Below, piece after piece: positions 1-5,155 of a stretch of DNA of 5,155 nt. This DNA is from an uncultured Ruminococcus sp. (GTDB lineage: Bacteria > Bacillota > Clostridia > Oscillospirales > Ruminococcaceae): NCBI GenBank assembly GCA_900539095.1, contig UQAR01000104.1, positions 1 through 5,155 on the forward strand, given 5' to 3'. The first letter of the stretch is position 1. The number at the start of each line of letters is the position of its first letter. The notes under the pieces were generated by a model. The model was not told where the DNA came from. It made no database searches and saw only the letters and a program-made list of their open reading frames with translations. The translations under genes were made by a program, and so were the position numbers.

Positions 1-47
1 GAGATTCGCCTTAGTCTCGTGGGCTCGGAGATGTGTATAAGAGACAG
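1..47 (+). other. Illumina Nextera library adapter (contaminant, not genomic)
   Basis: The first 47 bases match a Nextera P7-side adapter read outward to inward. GAGAT (1-5) is the 3' end of the P7 flow-cell oligo. TCGCCTTA (6-13) is the i7 index known as N701. GTCTCGTGGGCTCGG (14-28) is the read-2 adapter, and AGATGTGTATAAGAGACAG (29-47) is the 19-bp Tn5 mosaic end. All parts are in the right order with no mismatch that I can see. It also carries an in-frame TAA (38-40) against the addA frame, so it cannot be part of that gene. Genuine sequence starts at 48. This is a library artefact at a contig end, not a transposon. Confidence 0.98.
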
Positions 48-2536
48 AGCTTATATTCATAGATGAATTTCAGGACGTAAACAATCTCCAGGAACTTGTT
101 TTCCGCTCACTGTCTGATTCTGACGACCTTAACATAATGGGAAAAAACGTTTTTGTCGTTGGCGATATCAAACAGGCTATCTATCGTTTTAGACTTTCAA
201 ATCCTGAATTGTTCAGCAAAACAAGAAATGACGCACTGTCGCCAGAAAACAGCGAACAGCTTGAGTCTATCACACTTAGCAAGAATTTCAGAAGTCGTGA
301 GTCGGTGGTGGATTTTGTAAACTATCTTTTCCACTATCTGATGACGCAACGCAACGGTCAGGTGGATTATGATGACAACGAAGAGCTGCGTTATGGCGAG
401 CTTTATGATGATAACAACAAGCCTACTGAAATAATGCTTATAAAAAATGATAAGGATTATAAAAAGGTCAATGGTTACTCTGTGGAAAACACCGTGATAG
501 CTCAGCGGATAAAACAAATGCTGGACAGCGGTGAGCAGGTTCTTGACCATGGCGTTTCAAGGACATGCCGTGCAGGTGACTTTTGCATATTGGTACAAGA
601 AAACAAAGAGGTAAGATGTGCGGCAAAGGCTCTTGAGGCTGTTGGACTGAAAGCATATTCAGAGGATACTGACGGTTATATAAAATCACGAGAAATAACG
701 CTGGTGCTTAATATGCTCAGAATGATCGATAATCCTATGAATGACATTGCTATGACTGCGGTCATGATGTCGCCTATAATGGGATTTACGCCTGACGAAA
801 TGGCAGAAGTTACAGAAAAGGCAAAAATACCTGACAGCCGGCTGCGAAATCATATCTACCAAATCATAGCGGCGGCAGGTTCATCAGAAAATGGTCATGA
901 AAAAGAGGCAAAGTACATAAACTTTAACAATAAGGCGTTGCAGGATAAATGCAGGGAGTTTAACGAGCTTATCAATTCGCTGCGTTATCTCTCTATGAGC
1001 ATGGGTTTGGAGCGGCTTATCCGCAAAATCTATGATATGACTGACCTCATGGGTATAGTTTCACTGTATCTTGACGCCGACAAAAAGCGTGCTAACCTGC
1101 GTTTGCTCCTTGAATATGCTGCCTCATACGAGCAGAACAGTCAGGAGGGCGTAACGGGATTTCTGCGTTACATAGATTCTGTATCAAAAAATGAAAAAGC
1201 TTTTAAGCAGGCAATGACCGTCACAGAGGGTTCTGACTCGGTCTACATAAAAACATACCATGCCTCAAAGGGTCTTGAATATCCATTTGTATTTCTCAGT
1301 CAGCTCGATATACCGATGCTTAAAAATGACAGCGGCTATTGTTCTCATAACAAACTGGGATTTGCATTCAGGTTCATGGACAACAGCAAACTCATGAAAA
1401 AAACTACGCTCTATTATGACAGACTTTCAAAGGCATCGAAAGCCGAAGAGAAAAGTGAAAAACTCCGTCTGCTTTATGTAGGCTGCACAAGAGCAAAGGA
1501 AAGGCTGTTTATCAGCTTTGCACCTGACGTTAACGGTAAAACCACTTTTGAAAGTGTTATAGACAATAAAATCAAAATAGTTAACAGGCTGCGAAATATT
1601 TATTCAAAGCAAAGTGACAGTCTTGAAGATATCATTTCGGACGGCAAGACAATGCTTGACTGGATATTGGCTGCACTTGCAATACACAGCACTGGCGAAC
1701 AGCTTACAACATGGCTTGGTACAGACCATGTTGCTTTGAATGGTGACGGCTATTCTGAACCTGAGATCGTCTATAATGTGTGCGATATCACAGCGACAGA
1801 TGAAGAACAGGCAGAAGAGATAGCACCGCAAAAAGCCGAATGTGACGAAAGTCTATTAAGAAAATTAATGGATAAATTTTCATTTGAATATGACAGATCA
1901 GAGGTCATGACGCCTGCAAAAATGACAGTTACCGAGATCACTGCCACCGAAAAAGAAAAGCAGAATGAGAAAAGTGAACCTGAATTCTATCCAAATCTTC
2001 CAAGACTTGATGATGAACTCGATAAGCTGTCAGCAGCGGAAAAGGGTACATTCACGCATAAGTTCATGGAGCTTGCGGATTACGATAAGGCTCATGAAAG
2101 CGTTAAAAATGAGCTTGAAAGGCTTGTCACGCAGGGATTTTTCAGTAAAAAAGAGTCTGAAGGTGTGTATACAGATGCAGTGGAGGCGTTTTTCTCATCG
2201 AATTTTTATGACCGTATGAAAAAGTCTGACAACGTAATGCGTGAAAAGAAATTTCTTGTTTCTATGAGCGATCTTGATCTGAGCGAGAATCTCCCAGAAT
2301 ATAACGGCAACGGCGGTATGCTGCAAGGAATAGCTGACTGTATCTTCCATGAGCCTGACGGATATGTAATAGTTGATTACAAGACAGACAGGTTTAAGGA
2401 TATATCGCAGCTAATGGGCTATAAAACACAGCTTGCACTGTATAAGGCTGCCTTTGAGATAATTCTCGGAGAAAAAATAAAAAGCTGTTATATTTATTCT
2501 TTTTGGCTGAGAAAAGGGGTTGAAATCAAGCTTTAA
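48..2536 (+). CDS. addA: ATP-dependent helicase/nuclease subunit A (AddA), 5'-truncated
   Basis: AddA is the UvrD/SF1-type helicase plus RecB-type nuclease subunit of AddAB, which resects double-strand breaks for RecA recombination. The frame is open from 50 with no start codon, and 828 residues are visible against roughly 1,200 in the family, so about a third is missing, including the Walker A region. Visible in order (residue 1 at base 50): Walker B FIDEFQD (3-9), motif III GDIKQAIYRFR (38-48), motif IV NFRS (79-82), motif V TYHASKGLE (402-410), motif VI RLLYVGCTRAKER (473-485). The C-terminal nuclease domain follows: GTFTH (666-670), GIAD (ending D763), DYKTD (D776, K778) and QLALY (794-798). 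Its catalytic residues look intact. The ATG at 137 is internal, because helicase motif II lies before it. The last codons overlap the -35 box of a promoter. The partner addB is usually upstream and lies outside the window. Confidence 0.95.
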
Positions 2537-2548
2537 ATGTGATATAAT
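2520..2548 (+). promoter_or_regulatory. Upstream sigma-A promoter (P1) of the infC operon
   Basis: TTGAAA (2520-2525), a 17-nt spacer, and TATAAT (2543-2548), with the extended -10 dinucleotide TG at 2540-2541. This is one mismatch from the sigma-70/sigma-A consensus. The -35 box lies inside the last codons of addA. Transcription would start near 2555 and run into P2 and the infC leader. The sequence match is strong; the activity is inferred. Confidence 0.75.
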
Positions 2549-2574
2549 GCTAAGGTAGAGTGCTTGGATATCCT

Positions 2575-2605
2575 AAAAAATATTTTTTGAAATATTTTGC
2601 GAAAA
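2575..2605 (+). promoter_or_regulatory. A/T-rich tract upstream of P2, possible UP element
   Basis: A run of A and T tracts, including the perfect palindrome AAAAAATATTTTTT (2575-2588) followed by GAAATATTTT, sits just upstream of the P2 -35 box. Its 3' half covers roughly -40 to -60 relative to the predicted start, where the RNA polymerase alpha C-terminal domain binds UP elements. It has no GC stem, so I do not read it as a terminator for addA. The role is inferred from position and composition only. Confidence 0.4.
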
Positions 2606-2609
2606 GGTA

Positions 2610-2638
2610 TTGACAAGCAAAAGAAAATGTAGTATAAT
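2610..2638 (+). promoter_or_regulatory. Consensus sigma-A promoter (P2) of the infC operon
   Basis: TTGACA (2610-2615), a 17-nt spacer, and TATAAT (2633-2638): a perfect match to the housekeeping promoter in both boxes and spacing. The predicted start is near 2644-2647, which puts the L20 leader at the 5' end of the transcript. A promoter this strong fits a ribosomal-protein operon whose output is then limited by attenuation in the leader. Confidence 0.9.
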
Positions 2639-2644
2639 ATCATG

Positions 2645-2777
2645 GTAAACAAAGCAGAACAATGTCCGTTCTCACCTTCAGCACAGTTCGCTGTAGTAAA
2701 AAGGTCAACATGAATTTGCATATCAATGTGATTTATGCGGGTACGGATAGTTTCTGTGCCCGTTTTATTTTATTTTT
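2645..2777 (+). ncRNA. infC operon leader, probable L20-responsive attenuator
   Basis: Untranslated leader of about 145 nt between P2 and infC. It contains a small hairpin ACAG-TTCG-CTGT (2683-2694), a second hairpin TTGCAT-ATCA-ATGTGA (2716-2731, two G-U pairs) and a terminator hairpin (2738-2762). TGTCCGT (2663-2669) can pair with ACGGATA (2743-2749), extended across a U-U mismatch by CTC (2671-2673) with GGG (2739-2741). That long-range helix consumes the left arm of the terminator, so the two folds exclude each other. In Firmicutes such as Bacillus subtilis, L20 binding to the infC leader promotes termination, so L20 represses its own operon. The position before infC-rpmI-rplT and the switch layout match that class. 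Identity as an L20 leader is inferred from context and folding by eye, not from a covariance model. Confidence 0.75.
2738..2777 (+). terminator. Leader attenuator (intrinsic terminator) before infC
   Basis: CGGGTACGGA (2738-2747) pairs with TCTGTGCCCG (2753-2762) as a 10-bp stem with two G-U pairs and a five-base loop. It is followed directly by a T-rich tract (2763-2777, T4-A-T4-A-T5). It lies within the infC leader immediately before the ribosome binding site, so it acts as a conditional attenuator, not an end-of-operon terminator. Its left arm is shared with the antiterminator helix. Confidence 0.85.
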
Positions 2778-2784
2778 GGAGGTG
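2778..2784 (+). promoter_or_regulatory. Ribosome binding site fixing the AUU start of infC
   Basis: GGAGGTG directly follows the attenuator T-tract. GGAGG (2778-2782) is 9 nt from the ATT at 2792. The only upstream in-frame ATG (2735) is on the wrong side of this site and overlaps the terminator stem, so this site decides the start. Confidence 0.85.
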
Positions 2785-2791
2785 CTGCGTC

Positions 2792-3310
2792 ATTAGCAAC
2801 AGGGAACATCAGATCAACGAAGAGATCCGAGATAAAGAACTCAGGGTCATTGATGTTGACGGAAATCAGCTTGGTATTTTAAGTGCTGACGAGGCTCTTA
2901 AAATTGCATTAGAGAAAGATCTGGATCTTGTCAAGATCGCACCACAGGCTACACCGCCGGTTTGCCGTATAATGGATTACGGTAAGTTCTGTTTTGAGCA
3001 GACAAAACGTGCGAAGGAAGCGAAAAAGAATCAGAAAGTGATCGAGATCAAAGAAGTTAGAATGTCATCTACGATCGACACTCACGATTTTAATGTAAAG
3101 GTCAATCAGGCTGTTAAATTCCTTAACGGAGGAGATAAGATAAAGGTTTCTGTAAGGTTCAAGAAGAGGACTTTCGCTCACCCACAGTTCGGTGAAGAAC
3201 TTTTGACTAAGTTCAAAGATGCTATCTCCGAGGTCGGCGTTGTTGACAAGCCATCAAAAATGGAGGGACGCAGTCTTGTGATGTTCGTTTCTCCGAAAGT
3301 AAACAAGTAA
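2792..3310 (+). CDS. infC: Translation initiation factor IF-3 (AUU start)
   Basis: IF-3 binds the 30S subunit, keeps it apart from 50S, and checks initiator tRNA and start-codon pairing. The product is 172 residues, normal for the family. The N-terminal domain begins at INEEIRDKELRVID (8-21) and contains RIMDYGKF (59-66). A lysine-rich linker follows, then the C-terminal domain from KEVRM (87-91) with AHPQFGEELL and the end motif KMEGRS. I choose ATT (2792-2794) as start because it is 9 nt from a strong Shine-Dalgarno, gives the family N-terminus ISNREHQINEEIR, and AUU is the known unusual infC start in Escherichia coli and some bacilli. IF-3 discriminates against AUU, so this start allows autoregulation. 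Oddity: the normally conserved RFRGRE reads RFKKRT (122-127). It is the first gene of the operon, and rpmI follows after 22 nt. Confidence 0.96.
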   Translation: MSNREHQINEEIRDKELRVIDVDGNQLGILSADEALKIALEKDLDLVKIAPQATPPVCRIMDYGKFCFEQTKRAKEAKKNQKVIEIKEVRMSSTIDTHDFNVKVNQAVKFLNGGDKIKVSVRFKKRTFAHPQFGEELLTKFKDAISEVGVVDKPSKMEGRSLVMFVSPKVNK

Positions 3311-3332
3311 AATAATAAGGAGGATAAATACA

Positions 3333-3530
3333 ATGCCAAAGATCAAAACACATTCTGGTGCTAAGAAGCGTTTCAGTGTTACCGGTAGCGGTAAGGTTAA
3401 GTTCCAGCACACAAACAAAAGACACAGACTTACACAGAAGGATCACAAGCGAAAGAGAATCCTGCGTGGTGCAGCTTATGCAGATGATACTAACATCAAG
3501 AACGTAAAGGCTCTTATCCCTTACAAATAA
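3333..3530 (+). CDS. rpmI: 50S ribosomal protein L35 (bL35)
   Basis: Small, very basic protein of the large ribosomal subunit. The 65 residues match the usual bL35 length. The N-terminus MPKIKTHSGAKKRF and the central KRKRILRGAAY are characteristic, and the C-terminus ALIPYK corresponds to the family's usual QLLPY ending. The start ATG has AAGGAGG (3317-3323) 9 nt upstream. It is the middle gene of infC-rpmI-rplT, with no promoter or terminator of its own in the short gaps on either side. It is therefore expected to be controlled with L20 through the leader upstream of infC. Confidence 0.98.
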   Translation: MPKIKTHSGAKKRFSVTGSGKVKFQHTNKRHRLTQKDHKRKRILRGAAYADDTNIKNVKALIPYK

Positions 3531-3579
3531 ACGAGTTGTAGGGAAAATCAAACATTAAAAATTTCAGGAGGTAATAACT

Positions 3580-3933
3580 ATGGCTCGTGTAAAGGGAGCA
3601 ATGATGACTCGTAAGAGAAGAAATAAGACTCTTAAGCTTGCTAAGGGATACTTTGGTGCTAAGAGCAAGCACTTCAAAATGGCTAAACAGGCTGTAATGA
3701 AGTCAGGTCAGTATGCATATATCGGCAGAAAGCAGAAGAAGAGAGATTTCAGAAAGCTTTGGATCACAAGAATTTCAGCAGCTGCTAAGATGAACGGTAT
3801 GAATTATTCAACTTTCATGAACGGCGTAAACAAGGCTGGTATCAATCTTAACAGAAAGATGCTTTCCGAAATAGCTATCAGCGATCCAGCTGGTTTCACA
3901 GCGATCGCAGAAAAGGCAAAGGCTGCTCTTTAA
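3580..3933 (+). CDS. rplT: 50S ribosomal protein L20 (bL20)
   Basis: L20 binds 23S rRNA early in 50S assembly and is essential for that step. In Firmicutes it also binds the infC leader and represses this operon. The 117 residues match the family length. Visible features are the basic N-terminal extension MARVKGAMMTRKRRNKTLKLAKGY cut short here as MARVKGAMMTRKRR (1-14), then GYFGAKSKHF, the helical core QYAYIGRKQKKRDFRKLWI, and NLNRKMLSEIAI before an alanine-rich end. AGGAGGT (3566-3572) lies 7 nt before the ATG. The 49-nt gap from rpmI holds only this ribosome binding site. An intrinsic terminator follows the stop codon. Confidence 0.98.
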   Translation: MARVKGAMMTRKRRNKTLKLAKGYFGAKSKHFKMAKQAVMKSGQYAYIGRKQKKRDFRKLWITRISAAAKMNGMNYSTFMNGVNKAGINLNRKMLSEIAISDPAGFTAIAEKAKAAL

Positions 3934-3938
3934 TAGTC

Positions 3939-3977
3939 AAAAACACGCACGTTCTTGTAACCTGCGTGTTTTGTTGT
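3939..3977 (+). terminator. Intrinsic terminator after rplT
   Basis: AAAACACGCA (3940-3949) pairs perfectly with TGCGTGTTTT (3963-3972). Inside, after a C-C mismatch, GTT (3951-3953) pairs with AAC (3959-3961) around a CTTGT loop. The stem's 3' arm ends in TTTT, followed by GTTGT, giving a short, partly stem-embedded U-tract. It starts a few bases after the rplT stop, so it ends the infC operon. Some readthrough into the methyltransferase gene is possible, as I see no clear promoter in the remaining 40 or so bases. Confidence 0.8.
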
Positions 3978-4005
3978 ATATTAAGACAATATTTTTTCAG
4001 TATAA

Positions 4006-4012
4006 GAGGTGA
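4006..4012 (+). promoter_or_regulatory. Ribosome binding site for the TTG-start methyltransferase
   Basis: GAGGTGA lies 6-7 nt before the TTG at 4019. No in-frame ATG is placed usefully near it, and the family N-terminus begins right after the TTG, so the site supports that start. Confidence 0.7.
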
Positions 4013-4018
4013 CGCAGT

Positions 4019-4840
4019 TTGCATATTAATAGTAAAGACAACCCTAGAATAAAGCTTTTCCGAAAGCTTTTGACTTCAAAAAAAGCTAGGGACGAGCATG
4101 GACTTTTCGCTGTTGAAGGTGCAAGAAACTGCGTTGACACCGCTTATGAGGCTGAATGCGGAAGAATAAAGGTACATTCGGTGTTCTATACCATGTCAGC
4201 TTTGAAAAAGTATGAGAAAACGCTTAATACCCATAATCTTTTTGCCTGCGTTGGACCTGACAATGCTTTTGAGATATCAGAGGAACTTGCTGCAAAAATG
4301 ACAGACGAGGGAAGTTCACAGGGCATTTTTATGATTGCTCACAAAGTTGACCTGCCTTTTAGTTCTGAGAATATTGATAGAAATGGCAAGTATCTTGTCC
4401 TTGACAATTTGCAAGATCCCGGCAACCTTGGCACATTGCTAAGGACTGCGGACGCTGTAGGCGTCAGTGGGGTAGTAATGACAGATAACTGCGTTGATTT
4501 GTATAATCCTAAAGTCGTGCGTTCTGCAATGGGCAGTATTTCAAGGCTTGATTTATTTGTCACTGATAGTTTCAGCAATGCCGCAAAGATATTTGATGAC
4601 CTTGGGATAATCACCACTGCTGCGGTAGTGAGAAACGGTGAAGATATCACGAAATTTGATTTTAACAAGCCTTGTGCCGTTGTCATAGGAAATGAGGGCA
4701 GGGGACTGCCTGAGGAACATTCTGATATGTGTCAGAAACGTGTGACCATTTCAATGCAGGGCAACATCGAATCCCTTAATGCTGCTTGTGCAGGCACTAT
4801 CATCTTGTGGGAAATGTTCAGAGGTGGCAGCCGTGGATAG
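4019..4840 (+). CDS. TrmH/SpoU-family RNA 2'-O-methyltransferase
   Basis: A SPOUT-class enzyme expected to transfer a methyl group from S-adenosylmethionine to a ribose 2'-OH in rRNA or tRNA in the cytoplasm. The 273 residues carry an N-terminal substrate-binding domain (NPRIKLFRKLL, then GLFAVEGARN, roughly residues 8-95). The knotted catalytic domain has all three SpoU motifs: motif 1 NLQDPGNLGTLLRTAD (130-145), motif 2 VVIGNEGRGLPEE with N225 and E226, and motif 3 ESLNAACAG with S252 and N254. Arg142 in motif 1 is the residue used for catalysis in this family. The start is TTG, supported by a ribosome binding site. The exact target cannot be told from sequence, so RlmB-, TsnR- or YsgA-like names would be guesses. 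It follows the rplT terminator and overlaps dprA by 8 nt, suggesting coupled translation. Confidence 0.93.
   Translation: MHINSKDNPRIKLFRKLLTSKKARDEHGLFAVEGARNCVDTAYEAECGRIKVHSVFYTMSALKKYEKTLNTHNLFACVGPDNAFEISEELAAKMTDEGSSQGIFMIAHKVDLPFSSENIDRNGKYLVLDNLQDPGNLGTLLRTADAVGVSGVVMTDNCVDLYNPKVVRSAMGSISRLDLFVTDSFSNAAKIFDDLGIITTAAVVRNGEDITKFDFNKPCAVVIGNEGRGLPEEHSDMCQKRVTISMQGNIESLNAACAGTIILWEMFRGGSRG
4821..4827 (+). promoter_or_regulatory. Ribosome binding site for dprA, inside the methyltransferase gene
   Basis: GAGGTGG within the last codons of the methyltransferase gene, 5 nt before GTG 4833. It favours the GTG over the further-upstream in-frame ATG at 4779, which would overlap the previous gene by 62 nt. 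Confidence 0.65.
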
Positions 4841-5155
4841 AGAAAGAATTTTATTGTGGCTGAGAGCAGTGCTTATATTCACGCCGTCAAGCAAGCGTAT
4901 ATGGGAAACTTCTGCAAATTATGATAATATAATCGAGTTCATACTGCGGTCGATGAACGCTCAATAAGTGGTCTTAGTGAGAAGGAATTGCAGAGAATAA
5001 GCAGATACAGTGTGAAAGACGCTGAGGATATCGTCAAACACTGTGAAGAGCTTGGAATAAATATTTATTGTTACGAAAGTGAGGGCTATCCCGACAGACT
5101 GAAACGGATCGCAAATCCGCCAGCTGTTCTGTTCACTTATGGTAACCTTGACTTT
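4833..5155 (+). pseudogene. dprA: DNA-processing protein DprA (Smf), N-terminal part, frameshifted and cut by window end
   Basis: DprA binds single-stranded DNA, including DNA taken up in transformation, and loads RecA onto it. The N-terminus begins at GTG 4833 as MDRERILLWLRAVLIF, reads to NIIEF, and ends at TAA 4965-4967 after 44 residues. A second frame, open from 4928, continues the protein: AVDERSISGLSEKELQRISR, then a helix leading to ESEGYPDRLKRI and NPPAVLFTYGNLDF. The YPxRL...PPxVLxxxGN pattern is the typical entry to the DprA Rossmann-like core. Stop codons in each frame place the required -1 shift between 4928 and 4967. No slippery heptamer or homopolymer of four or more is there, and the second frame has no convincing start. 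It is either a real mutation or a one-base assembly error. The nucleotide-binding core and C-terminus lie beyond the window. Confidence 0.85.

Noticed and set aside
29..47. Tn5 mosaic end suggesting a transposon insertion at addA
   Set aside because: It is embedded in a complete sequencing adapter with index and P7 tail, so it comes from tagmentation library preparation.
2566..2600. Terminator for addA (GGATATCC and AAAAAATATTTTTT palindromes)
   Set aside because: No loop-bearing GC stem followed by a T-tract. The A/T palindrome is better read as promoter-upstream sequence.
2533..2721. Minus-strand 62-codon open frame in the infC leader region
   Set aside because: It lies antisense over the promoters and leader RNA, with no recognisable protein features.
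2735..2791. N-terminal extension of IF-3 from ATG 2735
   Set aside because: It would be encoded by the terminator hairpin, T-tract and Shine-Dalgarno, and its residues do not resemble IF-3.
3222..3551. Minus-strand open frame antisense to infC and rpmI
   Set aside because: Shadow of two certain ribosome-related genes. It has no family features.
3973..4006. Separate promoter for the methyltransferase-dprA unit
   Set aside because: TATAAG (4001-4006) has no acceptable -35 box at 16-18 nt, and other box pairs are weak.
4779..4832. dprA starting at ATG 4779
   Set aside because: It would overlap the methyltransferase by 62 nt, and the extra residues do not fit the DprA N-terminus. GTG 4833 has its own ribosome binding site.
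4869..4879. Short repeat of GCTTATATTCA, shared with bases 49-59
   Set aside because: Eleven A/T-rich bases in two unrelated coding contexts are expected by chance, with no flanking structure.

Overview
This window looks like a stretch of core chromosome from a low-GC, Gram-positive gut-type Clostridia, probably Ruminococcus-like (Oscillospirales/Ruminococcaceae). The evidence is the A/T-rich codon use, strong Shine-Dalgarno sites (AGGAGG type), an AddA-type rather than RecBCD-type repair nuclease, and an infC-rpmI-rplT operon behind a Firmicutes-style L20 leader. The genus is an inference from protein character and gene order. No database search was possible.

Layout, all on the + strand. 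Positions 1-47 are not genomic: they are an Illumina Nextera P7-side library adapter (end of P7, i7 index TCGCCTTA, read-2 transposase adapter with the Tn5 mosaic end), so the source contig begins inside an unremoved adapter. Positions 48-2536 are the 3' two-thirds of addA, cut off at the adapter. Positions 2537-2791 hold two near-consensus sigma-A promoters 90 bp apart, then an RNA leader with an attenuator hairpin and a competing long-range antiterminator pairing, which fits the L20-responsive leader of infC operons. Next come infC (IF3, with the unusual AUU start), rpmI (L35) and rplT (L20), followed by an intrinsic terminator. A second unit begins with a TrmH/SpoU-family RNA methyltransferase (TTG start). 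Its end overlaps the GTG start of dprA. dprA needs a -1 frame change between 4928 and 4967 and is cut by the window end.

How the genes work together: infC-rpmI-rplT makes a translation initiation factor and two 50S proteins, and L20 is expected to shut down its own operon through the leader. The methyltransferase also belongs to RNA/ribosome maturation. addA (double-strand-break end processing) and dprA (RecA loading on incoming single-stranded DNA) are recombination genes that flank the translation block.

I see no mobile element, CRISPR array, tRNA/rRNA or defence system, and I do not think the window holds an undescribed system. The points most worth checking are the adapter contamination, the dprA frameshift, the tandem promoters with the L20 leader, and the non-ATG starts that automatic callers would miss.
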